From: Budorcas taxicolor
Taxonomy: Eukaryota; Chordata; Mammalia; Artiodactyla; Bovidae
Direction of reading: 5' to 3'
Assembly (NCBI RefSeq): GCF_023091745.1
Contig: NC_068930.1
Span: 11,368,262-11,432,261, forward strand
Length of the DNA: 64,000 bases
Position 1 is the first letter of the stretch, and each line of letters opens with the position of its first letter. This document shows, one piece after another, positions 1 to 11,939 of the stretch. A program made the position numbers and the translations under genes. The notes below the pieces were generated by a model. It worked only from the letters and a program-made list of their open reading frames with translations. It had not been told where the DNA came from and ran no database searches.

Positions 1-685
1 GGGAATTATCTCATGCTTTTAAAATGCTGCCAAGTTTCTGAGGCCCTTACAATGGCAGTACCCAGAGGGCAAGTTCCTCCCTGTGAAACCAGGAAGGAAT
101 GGGTACTTAGGCATGACTTTTTGCCCCTCAATTTCTTGCGCCTTCTTTGGTCTGTGGGTCAAGAGGACCTGTAATCTGGGGGGAGGGAAGGAGACATGGT
201 GCTTGAGAAGAAGTGAAAATAAGTTTATAAAAAGATGCCATCTCTATGGAGAAGCTTGCCAAATTGCTTTATTCTAACATTTTTGTCTAGTTCTGGAAAC
301 TGAAAAGAGAACTCTATGAAAAAGACTCTTTGGTACTAAGATATAGATAATAGATATAAATATAGATTTTTTTTTACCTTGTCTGAAATGGGATGCTACA
401 AAAGCAAGGTTTAAAAGATCATTTTTTTTTCCTGATTAGAAATATAATATCTGCTCATCATAGAGAATGGGGGTAACTTAGGAAAGCATAAATAGGCAAA
501 TACAACTGGTCCACAGCCTCACCTCTCAGAGGTTGCTGTATTGTCAGCCTCTGTGTTTTGGAAGAAATAGCATTCTAGTGTTCAGAGCTGCAGACTCTGG
601 CCCCAGGGGTTAGAAGTGTGAGTGTAGGCGCCACTCTTCACTGGCTGTGTGATCTGCCATATTTCGGGGATCACACTGGTGATCC
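1..685. other. Unassigned sequence
   Basis: No coding region, RNA gene or recognisable recent repeat is visible. Short A/T-rich runs occur near 340-372 and 421-430. Short open frames here have no recognisable protein features. Confidence 0.5.
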
Positions 686-908
686 TGTGCTGTGCTAAGT
701 CACTTCCACTGTGTCCAACTCTGTGTGGCCCCATGGGCTGTATCCTGCCAGGCACCTCTGTCCATGGGATTCCCCAGGCAAGAATACTGGAGTGGGTAGT
801 CATGCCCTCCTCCAGGGGATCTTCCCCACCCAGGGATCAAACCCGCATCTCTTAAGGCTCCTGCACTGGCAGGCAGGCTCTTTACCACTCGAACCTCCTG
901 GAAGCCCC
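686..908 (-). mobile_element. Bov-tA SINE, antisense
   Basis: The antisense spelling of the ruminant Bov-tA element is readable end to end: the Bov-A body at the left (gtgtccaactctgtgtg, then the ggcaagaatactggagtggg core) and the tRNA-Glu-derived head at the right, ending in a degraded copy of the usual ccaccagggaagcc. Bov-tA is a non-autonomous Pol III-derived retroposon thought to be mobilised by BovB. This copy is diverged and lacks a clear target-site duplication. Open frames across it are SINE translations. Confidence 0.9.
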
Positions 909-2474
909 ACATAGTGATGAGTTGGACCTTTCAAATTTAACAGATGAGATGGTTCATGCAGGGAATCCAGACCCATGCCTGGCGCATAATAAGTGCTGGA
1001 TATGTGCAGCTCTCACCCTGTGATTTTTCGTGCTAGGATTTCTTTTCTCTATCAGGAGGCATGAACAAACTCACAAGAGATAAGCATTTTTAAGCATTAG
1101 CCGCCATATCAGAAAGTGTTGATTGGACATTTTGTATTATTTTATACTGAGCACCTGAATTTAATGTACTTGTTATACAACTTCACTATGTTGAGTCATA
1201 GTAATTTATACTGTTGCATAAATCATAAGTCTGGATAGGAAATGAAAGTCCATCTTTTTTTCTCCCCAGGCAGCCGAAAGAGTGATACCACAGCAGATCT
1301 TGGAAATGGAGCCTGATTCCCTATGGGATGGTGGAGGGCCAACTTGGCTCTGGGCACCGACCTCATATTAGAATAAGGGAAATGAAAGATAACCTCCTGT
1401 TACCTTTCCCAGTAGGACAGTTATTGAGGCAAAGAAAGAAAAGTGAGGAAAGCATTCCCAGGGCCATTTCCCACCCCTTGAACGTTAACAGAAGTCTTAT
1501 TGAAAGCAGCTCCTCTATAGGATTTGAACCTGTGACCTATGAAACAGGAAGCAGCCCCACTGCCCAGCCTCCTGGAAAAGCTCTTGTTCTGGTGGGTGGA
1601 ATCAAATTGACCAGAACTGGCATCTGGCCAAGACCCCAAGAACAATACTTACTTTTTATTGGAGGTGGAAAGAGATGGTGGGAGGGAGTGTCCAAGCTGC
1701 TGTAATGACTGTCTTTCCAAGAAATGACTTTGGCGGGCAGAGTGTGATTACCCAGGCTGAGGTACAGCCAAGACCCCTGGGTTAACATCTCTGCTCAAGT
1801 AAGAAGAGTCAAGGGGTTGTTAATGACCCTTCAGGGTAAGACCTAGGCTTGTAAGAAAGAAGAGACTGAAAGCAGAGAGGGTTTGGATTAGAAAGAAGCA
1901 GGTTTTGAGTCCCCAGTCTTTGCGTCAGTCATGGATTCGGTCTTGGCTCAGAAGGACAAGCAATAGCCCTGGGGTTGCCTCCAAGGCCTTTCTGATCTGT
2001 CCCATGTATGTTATCAGCCCTTCCTAAGTTATTCACTGGTGTTGCTGTTGAGGTATAGGCCCTAGTTTAATGGTGTAGAGGAATAATGCCAAGCTGTTTA
2101 GGAGCAGATTGTTCAGTTGACCACAGCTGGAATGGTTTCCAAGGAACTTAGAGCTAGGCAGCTCAAACGGGTCTGGGTCAAAAGTCTTTAGAAGAGCAGA
2201 GTTTCTACACCCACCTCATCAATCCCAGACATTAATCGTCCCTCCCCATGACCATCGCAGCCCGTCCTTCCCTTATACACACCCTATTTTTCCTGATCTT
2301 TCTCTATCACGTATTTGGCAGAATGTTGCATTTCTGGTACTTGGACACTTCTGCTGAAATCATGAATATACATTTGCTTTTTCAACGCATCTGTACAGTA
2401 TTTATGCATACTTTTCAGTCTGGAAAACTGGCTCAGTTTCCCACCACTTATGTTATCTGGGAGGTGAGCAGGCC
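909..2474. other. Unassigned sequence
   Basis: No gene is supported. A pyrimidine-rich tract ending in AG at 1268-1269 resembles a splice acceptor, and a 125-codon open frame (1328-1705) follows, but its predicted protein has no recognisable domain and no matching donor or neighbouring exon is evident. A short stretch near 960-1020 may be a MIR or L2 scrap. Confidence 0.45.
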
Positions 2475-2590
2475 ATGTCATTTCACAGATGAAGAAACCA
2501 AGGCTGGAGAGAGCAAATGATTCGCCAAGATCAGCAGCTGGTAAGTGGTGGAGCTGGCTTCAAGCAGCCTTGATCTCAGAATCCTTCTGT
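2475..2590 (+). mobile_element. MIR SINE fragment
   Basis: The conserved MIR core is readable: tttcacagatgaagaaacca, then the agctggtaagtggtggagctgg segment. MIR is an ancient tRNA-derived mammalian SINE, long inactive. Boundaries are approximate because divergence is high. Confidence 0.75.
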
Positions 2591-3109
2591 GGTCTTTCGA
2601 CTTCTATTAGGAAGGAAAACGCAGAGTAACCTGACATTCCCTTTCCCACATGGCCTCTGTGGGAGAAGAGATGGAGCTCTCTAGCTATGGCTGTTGGTTT
2701 TGTACAGTAGATCAGCCCATCACTCAAATTAAGGAGCTCTGAGCTTGCCATTTGCAGAAGAGAACCCTGCATCCTTTCGGCAGGTCTGCCCTGAAGGCAA
2801 TGTCTCTTGCTCGTCTTTCAGCTTCATGGCATGAGGGCATTAAAGTTCAGAGACCAAGGAGACTGCCCAGTGGGAGGGAAAGAATTTAAATTTAAATCCC
2901 TTTAACTCAAAGCTATGATTTTGTAAATGAAGGCTGGAAAGTGCTTGGTCAGGGAAAGCAAAAACAATTACAAGCAGGGAGGTTTCACGCATTTTTCTTA
3001 ACTAATACTTGTTACTGACCATAACATAACATACAACATTAAAAAAATTTTTTTTAACTGCAAAATAATAAGATAAACTTCTTAGTTCAATAACTACTCA
3101 CCAGTCTAT
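2591..3109. other. Unassigned sequence
   Basis: No gene or clear repeat is seen. The last 100 bases are A/T-rich, with a T run near 3048-3055. Confidence 0.4.
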
Positions 3110-3205
3110 ATGCTTCTTGGAGGTCAGGATATTTTCTTTTTTGTTTACTGCCAAGTCCCAACAACTCAAAGACTAAGTTATTGGCATGTTGAATGAATGG
3201 AAAAT
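3110..3205 (+). mobile_element. L2 LINE 3' end, diverged
   Basis: The order of elements (cttggaggtcaggatatttt, a degraded tgccaagtcccaacaact, then gttgaatgaatgga) follows the L2 3' terminus, which ends in a short GAATGAATGA-type repeat. It is heavily diverged. Confidence 0.5.
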
Positions 3206-3287
3206 GATCTGAATTCTCCACTACCTAAAGAGAAGAACAATTTATAATTTTATGCCTGTTCATCAAGAATCGAATCACTGAATCTAT

Positions 3288-3391
3288 CATTTATCTATTA
3301 TATTTATCTATCATCTAACTCTATTTTATCCATCATCTAACTATTATATCTATCTATCCATCTCTCTGTCTGTATATCTATCCATCTATCA
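3288..3391. repeat. (TATC/CATC)n tetranucleotide tract
   Basis: Imperfect runs of tatcta, atctat and catcta extend over about 100 bases. The tract is interrupted, so it is probably less mutable than a pure array. Confidence 0.85.
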
Positions 3392-3850
3392 CTGAGAAAG
3401 AAGCAAAACGCACAATATAGGATTCAGTGGTTCAACTTTATTTCATCACCTATTATTTGTTTCTTTTCCTCCTTTTGAGGAGGATTTGATTTCATTCGTC
3501 CTAGTGAAGGATCATTTTCCTGTGGATTTATTTGGTTGGGCATGGATTTGGGGGTCTACTTTATACCTTCCCTCTTACCCTTCCTCTCCACTTCTCAAGG
3601 CTTGGGGAGCTTCAGAAAAAGCTCAGAGTTTATTCTTACTGCGAGGGAGGTCTCAGGTACATTTTGCTGAGGACAGTGGCCCTCATAGGATAAAAACAAC
3701 TTTGCAGGAAGGACAGTTGACCCGAGTGTGGGGTGTCTGCCTGGACCACAGAGCATACCCCATTAGGGGGTTTCCCCCTCAGGCCCAGATCCTCATAGGG
3801 TGAACTCAAGAGGCCTTGCCTGGATTTGGTAGCTCCTTTGGAGGAAGACT
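3392..3850. other. Unassigned sequence
   Basis: No repeat is recognised. A 105-codon open frame (3486-3803) has no protein features that I recognise and no supporting splice sites. Confidence 0.4.
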
Positions 3851-4059
3851 GGGTTTCCCTGGTGGCTTGGATGGTAAAGAATATAACCTGTACTGTGGGA
3901 GCCCCCGGGTCCGATCCCTGGGTCGGGAAGATCTCCTGGAGAAGGGGATGGCAACTCACTCCAGGATTCTTGCCTGGAGAATTCCATGGACAGAGGAGCC
4001 TGGTGGGCTACAGTCCATGGGGTCACAAAGAATCAGATATGACTGAACACTTTCACTTC
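3851..4059 (+). mobile_element. Bov-tA SINE, sense
   Basis: A near full-length element: tRNA-Glu-like head (ggtttccctggtggcttgga, then a GGTCCGATCCC B-box variant) followed by the Bov-A body, ending gactgaacactttcactt. A possible short target-site duplication is ggaagact at 3843-3850 against ggaaagact at 4060-4068. Confidence 0.93.
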
Positions 4060-4786
4060 GGAAAGACTACAGCCTGAGGAAGTTGGCCTAGGTGCATTGT
4101 ATGCAAGCTTTGAAATGTGATCTGGTCTCTTCTATTAGAAATCTCCCCTGATTAGAATACTTTCTCTGGATTTCAAATAATCCCTTCCTTCCTAACAGTG
4201 GTGAGCTGCCACTCTGATACAATGAAGAATCCAATTTCCTTTGAATTTGAAAAGAGGAAAAGCACCCTCAGTGAGTTTTCACTGTTAATTTGGCTTTTAT
4301 GAAATATAAAACACTTGGTTATTGCATTCTGAACACACATCAACCTCGCGGCGAGGGGCTGAGACTGTGGAATACAAATCATTCTGACCAAGTTCGCAGA
4401 ATACATTTGCCCTGTACTCACATTTGACTAATGTAAACTCCAATAAAAGATAAGGAACTATTTACAAAATCACAAGATAGTGGAGCCCTGGGAAATGTTT
4501 TCAACCTTCTTTAAAGGGAAAGGAGCTGAGTCTCGGAGAGTGTAGTGATTTGCCTGAGGACCCCAAAGGCCAGCCCATGCTCTGCCCCCCAAGCCTAGGA
4601 AGCTTGCTGAGCTTCAGATCTGCCTGCTCTGTTGCCTGGCACAGGCCTAAAAGTCAAGCCTTTCTTGGGGCCCAGAAGGTAACAGCACCTTTCCTCACAA
4701 CTCCATCCAAGACCTCAAATATAGGCCATCAGCCCCAGATCCAGGTGTCTCAACCACACGGTGAAATTCTTATTTCATCACACCCA
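4060..4786. other. Unassigned sequence
   Basis: No gene is supported. The part at about 4495-4620 has a MIR-like cadence (gaaaggagctgagtctcgga) but is too diverged to place firmly. The remainder shows nothing recognisable. Confidence 0.4.
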
Positions 4787-5591
4787 TCAAGATTGCCAGG
4801 AGGAATATTAATAACCTCAGATATGCAGATGACACCACCCTTATGGCAGAAAGTGAGGAGGAACTAAAAAGCCTCTTGATGAAAGTGAAAGAGAAAAGTG
4901 AAAAAGCTGGTTTAAAACTCAACATTCAAAAAACTAGGATTATGGCATCCAGTCCCATCATTTCATGGCAAACAGATGGGGAAACAATGGAAACAGTGAG
5001 AGACTTTACTTTTGGGGGCTCCAAAATCACTGCAGATGGTGACTGCAGCTATGAAATTAAAAGAAGCTTGCTCCTTGGAGGAAAACCTATAACCAACCTA
5101 GACAGTATCTTAAAAAGCAGAGACATTACTTTGCCGACAAAAGTCTGTCTAGTCAAAAGTATGGTTTTCCCAGTAGTCATGTATGGATGTGAGAGTTGGA
5201 CTATAAAGAAAGCTGAGCACCGAAGAATTGATGCTTTTGAATAGTGGTGTTGAAGAAGACTCTTGAGAGTCCCTGGGACTGCAAAGAGAACCAACCAGTC
5301 CATCCTAAAGGAAATTAGTCCTGAATACTCATTGAAAAGACTGATGCTGAAACTGAAGCTCCAATACTTTGGCCACCTATGGGAGGAACTGACTGATTGG
5401 AAAAGACCCTGATGCTGGGAAAGGTTGAAGGCAGGAGGAGAAGGGGACGACAGAGGATGAGATGGTTGGATGGCATCACTGACTCAGTTTGAGTGAACTC
5501 CAAGAGTTGGTGATGGACCAGGGAAGTCTGGCACGCTGCAGTCCATGAAGTTGCACAGGATCAGACACGACTGAGTGGCTGAACTGAACTG
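4787..5591 (+). mobile_element. BovB (RTE-clade LINE) 3' portion, sense
   Basis: This is a 5'-truncated BovB copy. BovB encodes an endonuclease plus reverse transcriptase (RT). The translated sequence begins just before the RT box NNLRYADDTTLMAESEEE, so the YADD catalytic motif is intact near 4822-4833. The frame continues as a 133-codon remnant to 5244 (MKVKEKSEKAGLKLNIQKT, then the VCLVKSMVFPVVMYGCESW segment) and is then broken by a stop and indels. The element ends in the typical cacgactgagtggctgaact tail. It cannot encode a functional protein. Confidence 0.95.
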
Positions 5592-5921
5592 ATGGAGGTT
5601 GAGAAGTCCAAGGTCAAGGCGCAGGCAAATTCTGTTCTGCTGAGAATCTCCTCCTGGTTTGTAGACAGCTGGCTGCTCACTATGTCACTGCATGGCCTTT
5701 CCTGTGTATGCATTAAAAACAAAGAGAGAGACAGAGTGCTCTGATGACAGAGTGCTCTTCTTATAAGGACGCTAGCCCTGGCAGATAAGGGGCCCACCCT
5801 TTATGACCTCATTTTACCTTATTAGCTTCCTTAGAGGCTTCATAGGCAAATGCAGCCACTCTGGGTATTAGGGTTTCACATACAGATTTCAGGAGTGGCA
5901 CAGACATTCTGTGCATAACAG
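5592..5921 (-). mobile_element. MLT1-type (ERVL-MaLR) LTR, antisense
   Basis: The antisense MaLR LTR signature is legible: ggaggttgagaagtccaagg, then cttcttataaggacgctag, the ggcccaccctttatgacctc block, and a degraded terminus near 5921. It is a non-coding LTR relic that directly abuts the BovB tail. No internal retroviral-like gene is present. The exact subfamily is uncertain. Confidence 0.7.
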
Positions 5922-6454
5922 TCACCAAACTGCAAGTGCTAACAAACTAGCCCAGCAATGCTCCCTGGGGCCTCCTTCTAGCTTGTTGGGCTTTCATAGC
6001 TCAGGGGGCTTCCAGCTTTGTCCAAATACTTTTTAAAAACATTAAAATGTTGAGTTCTTTCAAATTAGCTTTCCAAAATGTGGCACAGTTAGTCTTCTAC
6101 TGTGGGTCAAGCCAATCCTGCACAGTGTGCCCAATCTGGCTGCCTGGACGCAGTGGTCAGGTCCCTCAAGAGTGTTCGTTTCACAACTGAGCTTGTGATT
6201 GTGCAATGTGTTGGCCATGATCTCAGCAAAAATAAACACCCTTCCCATTTCACTATGGTTGGGACTCTTCCTAGCACTTGCAGCATGGGTTACTGCTAAC
6301 AAGAATTCACGAGTATCATGCGAATTCCTGTACATGAAACAGTACCTTTCCCATAAGAGGCATTTTATAATTATGTGCTGTTATCATTGGTGTTTGCTGT
6401 TAGTATTGGTTGCTGAAGCTGTTCTCCAGTTCAATTCAACTCCATTTGACTAAC
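5922..6454. other. Unassigned sequence
   Basis: No gene or clear repeat is recognised. Short frames on both strands (for example 6060-6335) show no protein signature. Confidence 0.4.
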
Positions 6455-6560
6455 GCCTTATTGACTGACACCCTGCACTGTGCCAAGCACTGGGGATTCA
6501 GTGTTGGATAATGCAGACATGACCTCTGAATGCACTGAAGGTTATCAGATTTGCACTGGA
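6455..6560 (-). mobile_element. L2-like fragment, antisense
   Basis: The phrase gccaagcactggggattcag after a ttattgactgacaccctgca segment matches the antisense 3' part of L2. Divergence makes the ends vague. Confidence 0.45.
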
Positions 6561-6644
6561 GCATAGCTGTTTGGACACTGGCTAAGTGCCACACTCATTT
6601 TGAAGGTAGCAAGGTGGACTGAGAGATACACTGGGCCTATCTGA

Positions 6645-6785
6645 AGGTCTGGGTTCTAGTCCTAGACTGGCTGCTGACCACCTGTGTCACGGGGAGGAGG
6701 AGCTCCCTGGCTTTAGTCCTCTCGTCTGAAATCGAAGGACTTAGATACATAATCTCTGAGGCTTCCTCACTCTGGGCATTCTCTG
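6645..6785 (-). mobile_element. MIR SINE fragment, antisense
   Basis: The antisense MIR pattern is visible: ctgggttctagtcctagact, a degraded tgtgtcac segment, and cataatctctgaggcttcc near the end. It is old and diverged. Confidence 0.6.
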
Positions 6786-6908
6786 AGGTTAGGCATGAAG
6801 ATGCCCATGCCAGTGGACTTCTCTGTCCCAAAATATCTGCTACAAAATTATTTTTTCAGGTCACCAGCTTCTGTAGATTAAATTTAGAATCAGTTTGAGT
6901 TTATATAT

Positions 6909-7110
6909 CGTGTGTTAGTACCTCAGTTGTGTCCAACTCTTTGTGACCCCAAAGACTGTAGCCTACCAGGGTCCTCTGTCCATGGAATTCTCCAGGCAAA
7001 AATACTGGAGTGGGTACCCATTCCCTTCTCCAGGGGATCTTCCTGACCCAGGGATCAAACCCAGATCTCCAGTGTTTCAGGCAGATTCTTTACCATCAGA
7101 GTCATCAGGG
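6909..7110 (-). mobile_element. Bov-tA SINE, antisense
   Basis: Antisense Bov-tA: cctcagttgtgtccaactct, the aatactggagtgggtacc core, gggatcaaacccagatctcc (B-box complement), and a damaged head. No convincing target-site duplication is seen. Confidence 0.92.
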
Positions 7111-8315
7111 ATTGTTAGATACAACTGTTTAAAAAAAAAAGGAACCATTTTCTGTACCATTTAATCATTAGTGAAGTCCCAATACCTAGGTATTTCACTG
7201 ACTTAGCAGTTTTTGTTCACCTATTTCCCATCATGAAATCAGAGCTGTCACTCACTATATGGATGAACTGTTTGCCAACTCACAGTGTCAGGTTTTTAAG
7301 GACTGTGTCAGTTGGTTCTGGAGAGTTGGTCCGTCACCTGTAAGCAACTGCGTCTTGAATAGAACATCATTTAGCTTTGACTTTATACAATCCTATGTGA
7401 AGGCAGTTTGAGAAGGAATATATGAGAGCTTTCTTCTAGAAGAGGAAGAACCAAGAGCCACATCAAAAGAATAACAGCAACAGAAACTTCTAAATGTCAA
7501 GCCTTAGGTCATCATAACAAATTGTTTATTTGCTGGTTTCCTTTCTGGCCCCCAAAGCTTGATGCAGCTCATGACGTTAACTAGTTGCTAGAGTGATTAA
7601 GGGCATGTATTCTCCACAAGGAACAGGTCTCATTCTGAGAGTGTTGCCTATGGTAAAGCCTTTGAAGTTTTGATGAAGAATTCCTCTATTTAGAGGGCCT
7701 CCCCTATACCCTGGATGAATAGAATTGGCTGACTGTTAGGGAAACTGTTTATCAACAGGCAAGAAGCACACTCAAAAATGTCTTTTTTCACCTTGTGGGC
7801 AAGTGTGTTCACTGAGAAGACTTTATAAGCGTGCTTGGAGTTTGTTGAATTTAGACAAACCTACGATATAATCATATTGATGAATTATACTCTACGTCAC
7901 CATTCCTAGGGTTGGATACATGTTCTTTGTGGATGGAAAAACTAGAGTACAGAAATACTTTCTACTTTTCCTAACTTTATTCAGTTATAAATGACACCAT
8001 GAGAGCACAACCCGCCATGATTTTCCCATTTTTGAAGGCATTTTTAACAGATCCTAATGATTCTGAACTCACATCTGTGTTAATATATGCAGTGTTTTAC
8101 TTTGTCCTCTTTCTAAAGAAGAAATCATTCATTTAACCTATTTCCAATTGATTCAAAGCAATAAAAATTTCCCCCAGAACTCTGTTTTACAGTATCTCCA
8201 GAGAGAAAAAAAGAAGAAAATATCCTTTATTCTAGGAATGTGGAAAATTCCAATACAATTCTTTAGAGCTGTGTTACCCAGAATCACATTCTTTTTCTTA
8301 TGATGCTATCTCCAT
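7111..8315. other. Unassigned sequence
   Basis: About 1.2 kb without a recognisable gene, RNA or young repeat. Composition is moderately A/T-rich. An A run lies at 7131-7140. Confidence 0.45.
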
Positions 8316-8517
8316 GGGGCTCTCTGGGGGCTCAGTTAGTAAAGAATCTGACTGCAAGACCTGGGTTCAATCCGTGGGCTGGGAAGATCCTCTGGAGAAG
8401 GGAATGGCTACCCACGCCAGTATTCTTGCCTGCAGAATCCCCACGGACAGAAGAACCTAGGGAGCCCCAGTCCACGGAGCCTCAAAGAATTGGACATGAC
8501 TGAGCAACTAACACTGC
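8316..8517 (+). mobile_element. Bov-tA SINE, sense, diverged
   Basis: Head (ggggctcagttagtaaagaa, GGTTCAATCC box) and Bov-A body are both present, ending gactgagcaactaacact. The body carries several substitutions, so it is an older copy. Confidence 0.9.
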
Positions 8518-11500
8518 CACCATTTTCATACATTTTAGAAACATATTTCTACTTTTCTAAACTTGATAGTTACTAGCTTTCCTTTTCCATCATGAGTATC
8601 TGACCAGTCTTACGGAAAAGGCCATTTTGTTTAGAACTGCAAAGGAGTGGCATTTTTAATAGAGTTTTTACTTCAGAGTATTCCTCTGAGAATTTTGCTT
8701 GTGGCATCCCCTTTCCAAACAATTCTGCAGTGACTATCACACTAACATTACCTTAACATAAATTTCATTTTAAATTGTGAATTTTAGCACTTTATCATCA
8801 ATTCACAAATGTATCATTCAATATATCAAATGAAAATGGTTAGGGTTGTATTTTAAAATGGGGTTTACACATTGCTTATGGTGGTGTTGATATATTCAAG
8901 AAGTGAAAGGAATGAGTGTATGCTTTATGCTTTGAATAGAAACTTCAAGCTTTTAACTTTCTTCCATGTTAGTGTTCTAGAGAATGTTCATTCTTCTTTG
9001 GTAAAAGTTAATCCTCTCCAAGGTGGGAAGACTATGTCTTCATTCATCATATGAATGTAGAAAATAACCAATACCATCAATGGTTATAAAATATTTCCTA
9101 CTGCGGTAACCCTCAGACACTGAATCATGAGTTTCCCCCAATTCTTTTTGTTCCATAAGACTGGCTATTCTTTCCCTCTCTTTTGTCATGTAAGTATCTT
9201 GCATGACCATAAGAATTGTACATTATTCATAATATACAATCTTTCTTTTTAAAGGTTACCATAGAAGGAACAATGAATTTCCTTTCTTATTTAGCTTAAA
9301 TACTGGAGGGAATCAAGGCATTCCTGTCACTGCATCTTGCCAGCACCTAGCATGGGCATTGAATTAATGCTCAATCAGTACAGGCTGAATGCATGTTGAT
9401 TGCAGAGAGGATCACAGAGGAAAAACAGAATTTGGAGAGATGGCTTTCCTGTCCCATTGCATAGTGTTTTGGGATCACATAGGCATGAAGACCAAAACTG
9501 TGATGTGCCCGTAGGAAGCTGAGTTGAAAAATCCTCTCCTCCTACACTTGCTGGGGTTTTCCAGTAATCCATCCTTCGTCTTATGTTCTCTCAGGTATTA
9601 GGAGGTAGACTATAGGAGGGACTATTTAGTGATAAAACAGATAAAATCATCTGGAAAGTGATAGAATCAGTGATAAAATCACCTGGAAAGCTCTTAGAAT
9701 GGTAGCATGAGCCTGGTCTTTGCTTCGGGAAACTTTTGGGACTTCCCCCAGCATACCAGCTACTAATTGAGATACGCTCTAGAGTTGGGTAGTATTTGGT
9801 TTAGCTTTTAGTTATGTTGGTCTATAGATAGTAAATTAGAAATGAAATCTCTTTTAGACCAGAGTTTTAAAACTGAGCTGTAGATTCCACCTTCCATCAT
9901 GGTTCTCCAGATTAGGGACCACTCAGCTTAGACATGGGGAGCTGAGCCGTTTCGAACTAGTTCTTAAGTGTCAGTCTACCTAATAAGAAAATAGGCTATA
10001 AATATAGCGGCCTTCCAGCATGCCGGATGCTCCCTCTGATCTAAGTCATCTTAGAGGTGCCGGTTAAAGCCTGCATTGATTTATGTTTCTGTTAAAAACA
10101 AATTTCCAGCCTTTCTTTTGCCACATGAAACATAAGGTTTCATCCGTGAAGAAGAACAATAACGAACGATGAACTGAGTGTTGGGTGCAGTCTTGCTGTG
10201 CAGTTGTCCCACCTGAGCCAATGAGACAGGCTTGCAAAGGACCTTGTTAATTGCACTCTGAGGTGGAAGCCTTTCTTCTGAGGATGGTTTAAAGATAGGG
10301 CTGAAACAAATAGCCCCTCTGCCTCTTGTGAGGACTCAGGGTGCACATGTGCGGTGTACTTATTTCCTCTCCTAGATCCATAATGCTGACTGCACTTGGA
10401 AACATTGCCTGAAGATTGGGCAGAGAAATAAGAAATTTAGAACATCTTTCTCCGTGTATAGCATATGCACAAAATAGATGCTCACTCTTTGGAGTTATGT
10501 GCGGCAGTATTTTTATACTCACAGAAAAAACCAGCACATTTCCCAATTCTGATTTTTGTTGTTGTTTTTTCAGTTTAGAAGCTGTTGCAATGTTTATAAA
10601 TAGGCCCCCCCGCCCCCCACAAATAGCTCAATGTGAATTTTTGTGAATAGCAAATGTTTGAGAAAAAGCAAAAGGAAATATTCACAGCAGAGGCAGCTTT
10701 GCTTCTTCTGGAGTGCATGATTTGCGTAAAGAATGTATTTCAGAGATTGCAGGAGCAAGGCCGTTTTCTCTCAGCCGCCGTCCCACACTCAGGTCAGCCT
10801 TCAGCTACATGTAAATTTTATGAGCGAGTTACAGGCTTGGAGAAAGAGAAGAAGGGCTTTCATAATAGAAAAGCAGAGTGGCCTGAACTCTGGAAGAGCT
10901 GGGAGAAGATTCTTTAACTACAAGCAATTGATTTTATTTTCAGTTTTAAGGGTTTCATTACTAACAAATAGGATACACAAAATGACGGTGCTTTCTCTCT
11001 CACTGGCGGATTAAGCCCTACAGACAACATCTGATGGTTCCATAAAACTCAGTACCCTTATTATTAACAGTAGAAGGATTAAAAAATCTTTTAATACCCA
11101 TCTGTCTTCCATATCACCTTGAGATCAAAGTGGAGAGAAATAGGATTAATAAATATTGGAGGGAAATTTTTTTTCTAGAGAACACAACTCATCACACTGT
11201 TATCTCTGTATTCTTCCTTTATCAAGCTCTGCTTCATGGTCAAAAATCAGTGCTTCTGTTGGCAATGAAAACTGCATTGCTGAAGTGTCTTTTTAAAATA
11301 GCTGAGATCATTGGAGCATAGCAAGGGAAACAAACCAAATTTGTGGTTGAGAGGCAAGAAGGGCACAGGTGCTGATGGTCGGATGAGAAGAGTATACAGG
11401 AATGCTAACCTATGGGTTCCTGGCAGGAGTCCTGAGTCTGTGCTTTCTTTTTCTGCTCTTACAATCTATTGCTTCCATCACGGTGAAAGCCTCAGATCTA

Positions 11501-11939
11501 GCTTGCTGGCAAACAGCAGGAACTTAAGCTACCTTGTACTTTGTCTTACAGGATACACAGTGCTTTCCTGAATGCTACATGGTCTTCACAATAGAGTCTT
11601 GATGTGTGCGTCCCACAAGAGAATTAGGGCTGTGACAGGTAAGGTGAAGTGCTTATGGTCATGCCACCAGGCTACAGCAGTTTCTATGGAAGCCAGATCT
11701 GTATCTCCAATCTGAGTTCTTTCCAAGATACCAAATTTCTCTGAATTACAGGGGAAAATTTGTTACCATCTGGCTTTTCTTGCTTTTTTTTTTTTTAATC
11801 ATTTTCAATTTGGAGAAATCAGAATTTGTAAGATAGCCCCAGCTGCCTGCTGGCTGAGCCAAGTTATGCTGCCTCTCCATGCCGTAGGTGAGAGAAGGCT
11901 TCAAGTTCAGAAAATCAGGAATACAGTACGTAGGGAAAG
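8518..11939. other. 3.4-kb stretch free of ruminant-specific repeats
   Basis: Apart from a small L2 relic (9325-9400) I recognise nothing. Short open frames at 10,654-11,014 and 11,311-11,571 have no protein features. A T run occurs at 11,784-11,796. A segment near 9,685-9,720 faintly resembles a MER5-type DNA transposon but is too short to call. Confidence 0.45.
9325..9400 (+). mobile_element. L2 LINE 3' end, short
   Basis: The run catcttgccagcacctagca, followed by ttaatgctcaatcagtacag and gctgaatgcatg, follows the L2 3' terminus. It is short and diverged. Confidence 0.5.

Noticed and set aside
9640..9910. Possible MER5-type DNA transposon fragment (aaatcacctggaaagctctt)
   Set aside because: Only a short motif matches; no terminal inverted repeats can be defined.
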